A program made the translations under genes and the position numbers. A stretch of 64,000 nucleotides of DNA, from contig NZ_AP024845.1 in assembly GCF_020892095.1 (NCBI RefSeq), positions 1,488,001 through 1,552,000 of the forward strand, read 5' to 3'. This document shows, one piece after another, positions 16,342 to 24,489 of the stretch. The stretch comes from Claveliimonas bilis (GTDB lineage: Bacteria; Bacillota; Clostridia; Lachnospirales; Lachnospiraceae). Under the pieces are notes generated by a model. The model searched no databases, had not been told where the DNA came from, and saw only the letters and a list, made by a program, of their open reading frames with translations. Numbering within the stretch: the first letter of the stretch is position 1; each line of letters opens with the position of its first letter.

Positions 16342-18078
16342 TTATTCCCCTAAAGCATATTTTTCCACAATCTCAAAGGGAGCAGGTCCGGTATCCAGGA
16401 CAGCTTTGTGGAATCGTTCCTGTGTAAAAGAGTCTCCCCACTTTTCTATTGCTGTTTTTTTCAGTTCCAGAAATTCTACATAGCCAATATAATATTTCAG
16501 ATAGTTTCCCGGATCTCCCAGAATAAGGTCGTAGATGTCCTGTATCGTCTGGGTATCGGTGATCCCGAAGTTGCGGAAAAAGGATACTGTCTCTGCAAGG
16601 GACCAGCCGTCGTAATGGATCCCCATATCTGCCAGGGCGTAAAGTCCCAGGATCACGGAGGCGTTCCGCTGTGCCAGAACAGCCTGCTGTGTATCCAGCG
16701 CCGAATAGTAATAACTGATCATTTCCACATAGGTTGCCCATCCTTCCGTATAGCCGCCCCAGTCCAGCAGATTCCGGATGGGATCCGGATTTGTGGAGGC
16801 GTAGTATACATTTTGATAGAGATGGCCGGGGTAACCCTCATGGGCTAAAGTCGTGTAGAGCGTCAGGTCATCGGGCAAATGTCCTTCGTTAATGTAGATG
16901 ACATTGTCATCTGTGTCGTCTATGGCAGGGACCATGAAAAAGGCAGGGCTTAAATAGTCTTCCATTTCTGCCTGCACCTGCTTCACCTGAATATTGACGT
17001 CAGGAAGGGCGGGAAAATCGCCGGAGCATTTTTCTTTCAGACTGTCAAGGATCACAAGGGGATCAGTATTTTCCAGAGTCAGTTTTACTGTGCTGCCGCC
17101 GGAGGACTCCCCTGTTTTGCTGCTTTTTATAAGAGCAGACTGCATGGCAGTAAGATCTTCTGCCATCTGGGACTTTGTAAGATCCTGCAGATCAGAAACG
17201 CTCCGGGAGGAGCCGGTATCCCGGCGGACAATGTATTCATAGTAGGCTTTCCCGTTAGGATAGTAACAGAGACCGTTTTGATTCTTTCCTGTATTTTTCA
17301 GAGCAGCCATTGCGGCAGAAAGCTTTCGGTAGGAGGGGAAAATATTTTCATTTACCAGTTTTTGATGCTGGGATATGTAGGCTTCCTTTTGCTGTTTTGA
17401 AAGGTCAGGTACAGTTTCAAGCCGCTCCTGAAAGGAGGAAAATAAATAATGGCTGTCACCCATGGATGCAAAAGAACTGCATTCTTCGATAATATCCTGA
17501 GCGCAGCGGGAAGACATGAAAAGGCCGGCTTTTGATTTTTCTTTCTCAAATGCGATGAGGGAAGCAAAATGCTCAGGCACGTCGCTGATAAGAGCAAGGT
17601 AACTGTCAATGTCCTCGTCAGAATAAAAGGGATATTCGGATAAAAGGATGGGGAGCTGTGACTGGACTCCGGTAATGGGGCTTAGGGGCTCTTCGTACAG
17701 TGCAAATGGCACGGCATGCAGAGATTCTGTCAGATAGCTTCTCAATACATCGTAAGTAAGCCGGTTTTCCCGTGAGAGTTTCTGACGGCGAAAACTGTCG
17801 AGGACAGCCAGAGTGTTTTCGCAGGAAGCGCTTAGAGCCGTCGGATCGGCTGTATAGGCGCCCAGAGTGACGGGGGTGTTTTCAACGCCATATTTTTCAG
17901 GATATTTCAGAGTATAGTGAAGGGTGATGGCGCTGGATGAAACTTCCTGACGGAAGAGGTCTGCAGTAAACTTAAGGAAAGCATCGTTTTCATCCTGGGA
18001 AAATAGACGGGTACAGGCGTTCAGAGAAATAACAGCTGTAAGAGCCAGACAAAGAAGAGCAGAAAGCTTTTTTTTCAT
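16342..18078 (-). CDS. DUF885 family lipoprotein, putative metallopeptidase
   Basis: 578 residues. Signal peptide with lipobox LNAC (Cys22), so it is lipid-anchored outside the membrane. The body is a DUF885 protein; the characteristic HExxPGH motif is present (His413, Glu414, His419 in HEGYPGH) followed by a downstream EGWATYVE segment, together forming a gluzincin-like metal site. Members are proposed peptidases acting on peptides or peptide amides; the substrate is unknown. It is monocistronic between two convergent/divergent neighbours. Confidence 0.85.
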   Translation of the reverse strand: MKKKLSALLCLALTAVISLNACTRLFSQDENDAFLKFTADLFRQEVSSSAITLHYTLKYPEKYGVENTPVTLGAYTADPTALSASCENTLAVLDSFRRQKLSRENRLTYDVLRSYLTESLHAVPFALYEEPLSPITGVQSQLPILLSEYPFYSDEDIDSYLALISDVPEHFASLIAFEKEKSKAGLFMSSRCAQDIIEECSSFASMGDSHYLFSSFQERLETVPDLSKQQKEAYISQHQKLVNENIFPSYRKLSAAMAALKNTGKNQNGLCYYPNGKAYYEYIVRRDTGSSRSVSDLQDLTKSQMAEDLTAMQSALIKSSKTGESSGGSTVKLTLENTDPLVILDSLKEKCSGDFPALPDVNIQVKQVQAEMEDYLSPAFFMVPAIDDTDDNVIYINEGHLPDDLTLYTTLAHEGYPGHLYQNVYYASTNPDPIRNLLDWGGYTEGWATYVEMISYYYSALDTQQAVLAQRNASVILGLYALADMGIHYDGWSLAETVSFFRNFGITDTQTIQDIYDLILGDPGNYLKYYIGYVEFLELKKTAIEKWGDSFTQERFHKAVLDTGPAPFEIVEKYALGE

Positions 18079-18128
18079 ATAAAAATCCTAAGGGTTTTTC
18101 TCTATAAATATGCGGAAAGAAAAGTAAC

Positions 18129-18197
18129 TATTCACAGCCGTTTCAGGACTGAAGCGCGTAAGCGCGACGAGTGCGCATGCGGGTGGGGCTGTGAATA
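18129..18197. repeat. Imperfect palindromic element (REP/MITE-like)
   Basis: An 11-bp perfect inverted repeat TATTCACAGCC (18129-18139) and GGCTGTGAATA (18187-18197) encloses a G+C-rich core with smaller palindromes (GCGCGTAAGCGCG, GCGCATGCG). It lies between the divergent DUF885 and jetA genes. Its base composition differs from the AT-rich surroundings. No coding capacity. Confidence 0.55.
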
Positions 18198-18312
18198 ATG
18201 ATAAAAGGAATGATTCCCCGGAAGATGGCGTCCAAGGGATTGAAAAAAAGAAATCTCCATGATAACATGACAACGGCGGGATTCGCCGCAGCACAGATAA
18301 AAAGGAGTACAG

Positions 18313-19641
18313 ATGAAATTTGTATATGAGATTCCAGACTCGTTCTGGAGCCTGTTTCGTTCCAGAAACAGGGAAATATATATGGAAGCTTTGCTTCAGA
18401 TCAATGAAGAATATGAGTATAATAATTATTTTTTAAGCAGGGATGCCTGCCTTCAGATATTGAGTGACTATTTTGCCAGCAAAAAGATCCGTCTGGAAAT
18501 GGAAGAATCAGAGAGTGAACTTGATATGTTGGAAACGCCGGCGGCCCGCATCCTTAACTGGCTTGTACGATTCCAGTGGCTGAAAAAATCGGAGGATTAC
18601 GGAAGCTTTGTAACAAACATTGTCATACCGGACTATGCGGCAGTGTTTATTGAAGCGTTTGAACAGATGACCCGGGAAGGGATGGATGAGACGGATCTAT
18701 ACATTCAAAATGTGTATGCGACCCTCTATTCTTTCCAGAATAATCCCAGGCTGAATACGGGAATGCTGCGGTCGGCGCTTGTCAATACGAGAAAACTGAA
18801 TAAAGTTCTCCAGGACATGCTCCACAATATGGATCGGTTTTTCGGACGGCTTCTGGAACAGAAAAATTACGGACAGCTTCTTGAAGAGCATCTGGAAGGT
18901 TATGTAGAGGAGGCGGTCAGCAGGAAGTATCACATTCTGAAAACAAGCGATAATTTTTATCTTTACAAGATGGATATTAAAGAATGTCTGGAAAAAATAA
19001 GAGATAATGAAGAAACTATAGACAGGATCGGAGAAGAGGGGCTGGAAATACTGAACCGGATCGAGAGAAGTTTTGATGATATGGAGCGGCGGATCTCCAA
19101 TATGGACAGAGAGCATACAAAGTATATCCGCGCTACAGTGACAAGACTGAATTATCTGCTGAGTGGACAGACAGATACAAAAGGGCTTGTGGTGCAGCTT
19201 TTGAATCAGATAGGAAATGATGAGAACGGGGAGGAGAAACTTGCAAGAGTCGGGGAGAAGATGAATCTTTCTCTGCTGGAAATGCTGTCGGATAAATCTT
19301 TGTACAAGAGACGAAAAGGACGAAAGGATTTCATCAGCCAGATGGAGAGAGAAGAAGAAAAAGAGGAGCTTTCCCGGGGAGAAGTGCTGAAGCTGAACCG
19401 GATCCATACCCGTTACAGCCGGGAGCAGATAGAAGAATTTATTGAATCCCATATGGAAGAGGAAAAAATGTGCCTGGAAAACATAGAGATCCGGGATGAC
19501 TCGGATTTTGAGAAGATTATACTGGCATACGATTACAGTATAAGAAACAGCAGCAGATATCAGGTGATTGAGGAAGAAGGACAGGTAGTGAAAGGGAAAT
19601 ACCGCTGTCCGAAACTGACATTTGTAAGGAGAAGATTATGA
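18313..19641 (+). CDS. jetA: Wadjet/Mks-type defence protein JetA (DUF5716 type)
   Basis: 442 residues, ATG with AAAAAGGAG 8 nt upstream. Helical protein beginning MKFVYEIPDSFWSLFRSRNREIY, the typical start of the DUF5716 form of JetA, with a winged-helix-like N-terminal half and coiled-coil C-terminal half. JetA is the kleisin-like MksF/EptA-type subunit that joins the heads of the SMC ATPase JetC. Overlaps jetB by 4 nt (ATGA). The assignment rests on the ordered trio JetA-JetB-JetC more than on individual motifs. Confidence 0.85.
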   Translation: MKFVYEIPDSFWSLFRSRNREIYMEALLQINEEYEYNNYFLSRDACLQILSDYFASKKIRLEMEESESELDMLETPAARILNWLVRFQWLKKSEDYGSFVTNIVIPDYAAVFIEAFEQMTREGMDETDLYIQNVYATLYSFQNNPRLNTGMLRSALVNTRKLNKVLQDMLHNMDRFFGRLLEQKNYGQLLEEHLEGYVEEAVSRKYHILKTSDNFYLYKMDIKECLEKIRDNEETIDRIGEEGLEILNRIERSFDDMERRISNMDREHTKYIRATVTRLNYLLSGQTDTKGLVVQLLNQIGNDENGEEKLARVGEKMNLSLLEMLSDKSLYKRRKGRKDFISQMEREEEKEELSRGEVLKLNRIHTRYSREQIEEFIESHMEEEKMCLENIEIRDDSDFEKIILAYDYSIRNSSRYQVIEEEGQVVKGKYRCPKLTFVRRRL

Positions 19642-20282
19642 TAACATATATAGAAGAGCTGACAGACCAGGAGAGGGAGGCGATCCGGGAGGCGATCCAG
19701 CTTCTGTACCGTCAGACCTACCTTCTGGAGAGAAGATACGACAGACGGACAGAGAAATACCAGTATACAAAGGAGTATAGAACATGCAGCACGCATCTGG
19801 AATTTCTGAAAGACTATTTTGCAGTCGCCGGAATTTCTCTGGAAGAAAATGTGCATGACGGGATTATTTACATACAGGGAGAAACGCTGTGGGGCGAGAA
19901 GCTTCCAAGGCTTGCCACAGTGTATCTGCTGATCCTGAAGCTGATCTATGATGAGCAGATGGCGCAGGCAGCGTCCAGTACCCGTATAGTGGCGACGGCA
20001 GGTGAGATCAATCAGAAAGCAGGGGCGTTTCGTGTGATCAAGAGCATCCCATCTCCCACAGAGATGAGGAGGACCATAGCGCTTCTGAAAAAGTATCAGA
20101 TTGTGGAGCCGCTGGACATTTTAGAGGAATTGAACGAAAATACGAGGATGATCATTTATCCTACAGTCAATCTGGTGCTTTCGGGAGATCATATCCGAGA
20201 ACTGCTGGAAAGTTTTAGCGAGGAGGAAAACAGTGGAGAAGAAACAGCCATTCAAAATACTATCGAAGATCTGTCTGAATAA
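19638..20282 (+). CDS. jetB: Wadjet/Mks-type defence protein JetB (DUF4194)
   Basis: 214 residues. DUF4194-type KITE-like subunit (MksE/EptB) with tandem winged-helix pattern; residues 45-75 (TCSTHLEFLKDYFAVAGISL) and 130-175 (FRVIKSIPSPTEMRRTIALLKKYQIVEP) match the layout of that family. It bridges JetA and JetC. The 3' end overlaps jetC by 50 nt, an unusually long coupling overlap. Confidence 0.85.
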   Translation: MITYIEELTDQEREAIREAIQLLYRQTYLLERRYDRRTEKYQYTKEYRTCSTHLEFLKDYFAVAGISLEENVHDGIIYIQGETLWGEKLPRLATVYLLILKLIYDEQMAQAASSTRIVATAGEINQKAGAFRVIKSIPSPTEMRRTIALLKKYQIVEPLDILEELNENTRMIIYPTVNLVLSGDHIRELLESFSEEENSGEETAIQNTIEDLSE

Positions 20283-23200
20283 CTGGCATTATATTGACAG
20301 GAAGATTCTCACTTTAAATGAAGGCATTAACTTTTTTACAGGACACTCAGGCAGCGGGAAATCTACAGTTATCGATGCGCTTCAGATCGTGCTGTACGCA
20401 AATACGGACGGCAGAGGATTTTTCAACAAGGCGGCAGCAGACGACTCCGACCGAAATCTGATCGAATACCTGCGCGGGATGGTAAATATCAGTGAAAATA
20501 ATGAATCAGAATATCTGAGAAACAAAAACTTTTCCACCACAATCGTCCTGGAATTTACTAACAGTTCCACAAAAGAGGAGGAGTGTGTGGGAGTCGTATT
20601 TGATGTGGAAACTGCCTCCAATGATATAAACAGGCTCTTTTTCTGGCATCGGGGAGGCATTTTGCCAAATACCTACAGAGGAGAGGGAAGAGTGCTGTCT
20701 ACCCAGGAGATACGGGAATATCTGCAGAGGAATTTTTCACAGGAGAATTATTACTGTGGTCCCAGCAATGAACGGTTCCGCCGTCAGCTCTATGATGTCT
20801 ATCTCGGCGGCCTTGATATGGAGAAATTTCCCCGGCTTTTCAAGAGGGCGATTCCGTTCCGCATGAATATCCGCCTGGAGGATTTTGTGAAGGAATATAT
20901 CTGCATGGAGCAGGATATTGAGATTGAAGGAATGCAGGAGAGTGTTCTCCAGTATGGAAGAATGCGAAGCAGAATAGAATCTATACTGGGAGAAATAAAA
21001 TGGTTGACAAAGATCGAAAAAAATTTCGAATCTTATAAGGATAAGTGTCTGGAAGAGGAATCATGGAGCTATCGTGCCGGCCGGCTGGAGATTTTGCAGC
21101 TTGAAGCAAGACTGCAGGAAATTAAGGACCGCAAGGAGACAGCCATTCAGGAGACCGAACAGCAAAAGAAGACAGAGGAAAGCGTGGCTGCAAAGATCCG
21201 GGAAATTCAGAAAGAGTATGAAGATGTCATTGTAAAGATCGCCCAGACGGGATATGAGGAGATCAAAGGTCAGATCAAAGAAACGAATGACTTCCTTGAA
21301 CATCTGGAAAAGAGCAGAACAGACCTGATAAAACTGGCTGAAAGTATGGGAAAGTGGAAAAGTCAGGACCGCGTATCCAGCCAGACGCTTCAGGATATCG
21401 GAAAATTCTGCAGTTTTAAGATTACGGAAGAAGAACTGGAACGGATCCAAAATAATCTGAAAGAAATCCGCCAGGAAGCCGAAGAGGAAAAAACGGATAT
21501 TGGAAGTCAGCTGCGGGATGTGAAGCAGAAGTTAAAGCTTCTGGGGGAAGAGGCGTCAGATCTGAAACAGGGGAAGAAGCATTACCCTCCGGAAATCGAG
21601 GAGGCGAGATACTATATCCGAAGCGAGCTGCAAAAGAGGGCAGGGAAATTTGTTCATGTTCAGATTCTTGCGGATCTGCTGGAAGTAGAAGATGAGACAT
21701 GGCATGCTGCAGTGGAAGGCTGCCTGGGGAACCATAAGACAGCGCTTATGGTAGAACCGGAATATGCCGGGGAGGCCATAGAGATTTATGAATCCATGGA
21801 TAAGAAAAAGTTTTGTCGGGCAGCAGTGGTTGATACGAAAAAGCTGATGGAGAATGAACACCCGGTACAGAAGAACTCACTGGCCGAGGAAGTGAAAGCA
21901 AAAGAAGAATATGCACAGGCATATATAAATTTCCTTCTGGGGAATATTATGAAGTGTAAATCTATTAATGAATTAAGAAATTATAAAATTTCTGTAACAC
22001 CAGATTGCATTCTTTACAAAGGATATCGTGTTCAGCATATCAATCCGGAAAATTATACGAGAAGAGCTTATATCGGAGAAAACAGTTTAAGGAGAAGACG
22101 GAAACAGCTGGAAGAGAGGAAGGAGCAGCTGGAAAAGAGAAGGCTGCCTCTGGAAGAGGATATGGAGGATATCCGTATGCTCCTTTCCATGGAATATCTG
22201 GAACGTCCGGCAGCGGATTATCTTCATATGATGGCAGATATTTCCACGATCCGCAAAAAAGAAGCAGAAAAAGAAGAACTTCTGGCCCGCCTGGAAAAGA
22301 TGCAGGGTGGAAATGTGGGGCAGCTGGAAGAGGAAAAAGAAAGGCTCAAGGAGCAGCAGGTTTTGAACGAGAAGAACCTGGAACAGATACGAAAAGAAAT
22401 CTGGGGCCGGGAGAGCCGGATCCGTCAGGCAGATGTACAGTATCTGGATATCAGCAGTCAGCTTAAGGAGAAAGAGGCAGCCTTTTTGGAAGACAGCCGT
22501 CATGCTGAAAGTTTTCAGCGTTATCTGGCAGAAAAGCGAAGCAGTAATTATGAGTATCTGCGGGGACTTTGCCAGAGAGAGGTGCAGAGCTGTCAGTCAG
22601 AAAGGGAAGAAAGATATCAGGAACTTGTAGATGCAAGAAGCGAATATTTAAGGCAGTATCCCCACAGAAGCTTTTCCGTCGGAACAGAGGACAACAAAGA
22701 ATACGCAGAGCTTCTTGACAGACTGAAATGCGACCATCTGGAAGAATATCAGAAAAAGGCAGCCCAGCAGGCACAGGCAGCGGTGCGCCACTTTAAGGAG
22801 GATTTCGTCTATAAAATACGAAGCGCCATTAAAGAAGCCTACCAGAGGCAGGATGAACTGAACCGCGTCATCAGCCGGCTGGATTTCGGAAAAGATAAAT
22901 ACCGGTTTGTCATCGGGCCGAATAAAGGGCCGGACGGTGTATATTACAAAATGTTTATGGACGATTCCCTGGAAATCAATCCGGCGCAGCTCCCTGACGC
23001 TATGGACAGCCAGATGGATCTTTTCACTATGGAGCACGAGGACCGTTATGGAGATGTGGTAAATGAGCTGATCCAGATTTTCATTCCGCCGGAACACGCT
23101 ACTCCGGAAGAGATGGAGGAGGCAAAACGGAATATGAAGAAATATTCTGACTACCGGACCTATCTTTCTTTTGATATGCAGCAGATTGTCAGGGGCGAGA

Positions 23201-23586
23201 AAGATATGCATATCGGGCTTGGAAAAATGATACGGAAAAACTCCGGAGGAGAAGGGCAGAATCCGCTTTATGTAGCGCTTCTGGCAAGCTTTGCTCAAAT
23301 GTACCGCCTGGATGAAGGGAGACGGGGCCGACGCAATCCAACCATCCGCCTGGTTATTCTGGATGAGGCATTTTCTAAAATGGATGCCGAGAAGGTGGCT
23401 ACCTGTATCGAACTGATCCGGGGACTTGGCTTCCAGGCTATCATCAGTGCGACAAACGACAAGATCCAGAATTACCTGGAAAATGTGGATAAAACCTTTG
23501 TTTATGCAAACCCGGATAAACAGAGCATTTCCATTATGGAATTTGAAAAGGGAGAGTTTGCCGAACTTACGAAAGGGACAAGTTAA
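20233..23586 (+). CDS. jetC: SMC-like ATPase JetC
   Basis: 1117 residues, GTG start at 20233 behind AGGAGG at 20221-20226. Walker A GHSGSGKST (37-45, Lys43), long antiparallel coiled coils (about 230-480 and 600-780) with a hinge-like middle (about 480-600), ABC signature SGGEGQ (1004-1009) and Walker B VILDEAFSKMD (Asp1044, Glu1045). This is the MksB/EptC-like ATPase that extrudes DNA loops and recognises small circular plasmids. In described Wadjet systems the nuclease JetD (DUF2220/Toprim-like) follows or precedes; here the next 900 nt hold only a toxin-antitoxin locus and a T-box, and no jetD is present in the window. Confidence 0.9.
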   Translation: MEKKQPFKILSKICLNNWHYIDRKILTLNEGINFFTGHSGSGKSTVIDALQIVLYANTDGRGFFNKAAADDSDRNLIEYLRGMVNISENNESEYLRNKNFSTTIVLEFTNSSTKEEECVGVVFDVETASNDINRLFFWHRGGILPNTYRGEGRVLSTQEIREYLQRNFSQENYYCGPSNERFRRQLYDVYLGGLDMEKFPRLFKRAIPFRMNIRLEDFVKEYICMEQDIEIEGMQESVLQYGRMRSRIESILGEIKWLTKIEKNFESYKDKCLEEESWSYRAGRLEILQLEARLQEIKDRKETAIQETEQQKKTEESVAAKIREIQKEYEDVIVKIAQTGYEEIKGQIKETNDFLEHLEKSRTDLIKLAESMGKWKSQDRVSSQTLQDIGKFCSFKITEEELERIQNNLKEIRQEAEEEKTDIGSQLRDVKQKLKLLGEEASDLKQGKKHYPPEIEEARYYIRSELQKRAGKFVHVQILADLLEVEDETWHAAVEGCLGNHKTALMVEPEYAGEAIEIYESMDKKKFCRAAVVDTKKLMENEHPVQKNSLAEEVKAKEEYAQAYINFLLGNIMKCKSINELRNYKISVTPDCILYKGYRVQHINPENYTRRAYIGENSLRRRRKQLEERKEQLEKRRLPLEEDMEDIRMLLSMEYLERPAADYLHMMADISTIRKKEAEKEELLARLEKMQGGNVGQLEEEKERLKEQQVLNEKNLEQIRKEIWGRESRIRQADVQYLDISSQLKEKEAAFLEDSRHAESFQRYLAEKRSSNYEYLRGLCQREVQSCQSEREERYQELVDARSEYLRQYPHRSFSVGTEDNKEYAELLDRLKCDHLEEYQKKAAQQAQAAVRHFKEDFVYKIRSAIKEAYQRQDELNRVISRLDFGKDKYRFVIGPNKGPDGVYYKMFMDDSLEINPAQLPDAMDSQMDLFTMEHEDRYGDVVNELIQIFIPPEHATPEEMEEAKRNMKKYSDYRTYLSFDMQQIVRGEKDMHIGLGKMIRKNSGGEGQNPLYVALLASFAQMYRLDEGRRGRRNPTIRLVILDEAFSKMDAEKVATCIELIRGLGFQAIISATNDKIQNYLENVDKTFVYANPDKQSISIMEFEKGEFAELTKGTS

Positions 23587-23589
23587 GCC

Positions 23590-23746
23590 TTGCGGCTGAC
23601 CGGGGGATATGATATAGTAAAAACAGAAAAGGGAGCAACCGCCACAAAGTGGTTGACCTCTGGTTGATGATAAGCCTACCTGACGGTAACAAGATTGTAA
23701 TAGAATTACCACCCTGAAACCGCTCAAAGTTTAGAGGGTGGTTTTT
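23590..23746 (+). ncRNA. Antisense RNA (type I antitoxin) with promoter and terminator
   Basis: Promoter TTGCGG (23590-23595), 17-nt spacer, TATAGT (23613-23618) predicts a start near 23625. The transcript has a GCCACAAAGTGG hairpin and ends at a terminator: ACCACCCT (23708-23715) with AGGGTGGT (23735-23742) and a T-run to 23746. It points towards the 3' end of the small toxin gene on the other strand, the geometry of txpA/RatA-type loci, so it is the likely antitoxin RNA. Exact ends are inferred. Confidence 0.75.
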
Positions 23747-23760
23747 CTATGTTTAAAGCA

Positions 23761-23853
23761 CTACTTGATAAACGTAAAAACGAATGTCAGTAATGCCAGG
23801 ATGAACATTCCAAAGGCTATAAGATCTTTAAAGTCAAATGGTTTTTTGTCCAT
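23761..23853 (-). CDS. Holin-like type I toxin (Hol_Tox/TxpA-like), 30 residues
   Basis: Short frame read on the minus strand: ATG at 23853, TAG at 23763-23761, giving MDKKPFDFKDLIAFGMFILA and a further ten residues ending FIK. A polar N-terminus precedes one membrane helix with the LIAFGMFILALLTFV pattern typical of the putative holin-like toxins of Firmicutes. GGGGGGTGATG supplies the ribosome site; an upstream ATG (23859) two codons earlier is possible. Its promoter is at 23951-23923. The mRNA leader contains CATTCTACATAGAATG just before the ribosome site, a hairpin that could limit translation. Such peptides depolarise or disrupt the membrane when not silenced by the antisense RNA. Confidence 0.85.
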   Translation of the reverse strand: MDKKPFDFKDLIAFGMFILALLTFVFTFIK

Positions 23854-23922
23854 CAGCATCACCCCCCATTCTATGTAGAATGAAGGCCAAGCCACCCTGT
23901 AACACGATTACTCCGTTTGTAC

Positions 23923-23951
23923 AGTATAACATAATGCAGACGGGCGGACAA
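23923..23951 (-). promoter_or_regulatory. Promoter of the toxin gene
   Basis: Minus strand TTGTCC (23951-23946), 17-nt spacer, TATACT (23928-23923); predicted start near 23916, leaving a leader of about 60 nt. Confidence 0.75.
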
Positions 23952-23997
23952 TCAAAAATAACAAAAAATGTAAACTAGTGTGCGGTGAGTGTAATCC

Positions 23998-24402
23998 TTG
24001 ACATTTCAGAGTACCTATGCTAGGATTTTAGATACGATTAAACAAAGAAAACGCAGTGATGAAGAGAGTACTTCTGGAGAAGTTTTACAGAGAAATTCCT
24101 GTGCGGAAGACTTTGGAAAGAGTATATTTTTGAAGAAAACCGCCGCAAAGCTGAGAAGGAATAAATGAAAGCAGAAGGAAGATGGCTTCTGAGCGGCGCA
24201 CCGACCGTTGGACAGTTGCTTGTAGGATGTAAGCGGCGATTCTATGTTCAGCGCAGGCTGCGATGGGTCCGCCCTTTACAGCGGACAGATGTCTTTTATG
24301 GCACCTGATGAGATTTCTGCCGTGAGGCAGGGATGAAAAGAAGTGGTAACACGGCTATGCTCGTCTTCTTTGGTTCTTTACAGAGCCAAAGGAGGCTTTT
24401 TT
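23998..24402 (+). promoter_or_regulatory. T-box riboswitch with promoter, controlling metG
   Basis: Promoter TTGACA (23998-24003), 17-nt spacer, TAGGAT (24021-24026). The leader starts a T-box-like stem I near 24055 (GATGAAGAGAGTAC) and has the antiterminator core GTGGTAACACGG near 24342-24355; its UGGU would pair with the ACCA end of an uncharged tRNA with A73, as in tRNA-Met. A terminator follows (24365-24376 with 24383-24395, T-run 24397-24402). I cannot place the specifier codon surely; an ATG at 24165 is one candidate. Uncharged tRNA-Met should permit readthrough into metG. Confidence 0.85.
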
Positions 24403-24433
24403 ATTTGCCCGGAAACTTCATTGCCGGGCAAAT
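24403..24433 (+). other. Second perfect hairpin downstream of the T-box terminator
   Basis: ATTTGCCCGG (24403-24412) and CCGGGCAAAT (24424-24433) form a 10-bp stem with an 11-nt loop, no T-run. It would be at the 5' region of the readthrough metG mRNA and might stabilise a processed end. Confidence 0.5.
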
Positions 24434-24489
24434 GAATTACTTTATTTTTAGAAAAGCTGTAAAAGGAAGAGAAAAGGAGAGAAAGTGAA

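Noticed and set aside
22648-23727. 359-codon minus-strand open frame opposite jetC
   Set aside because: It is the antisense shadow of a conserved ATPase region with Walker B and signature motifs on the plus strand; its residue use is typical of shadow frames and it has no ribosome site.
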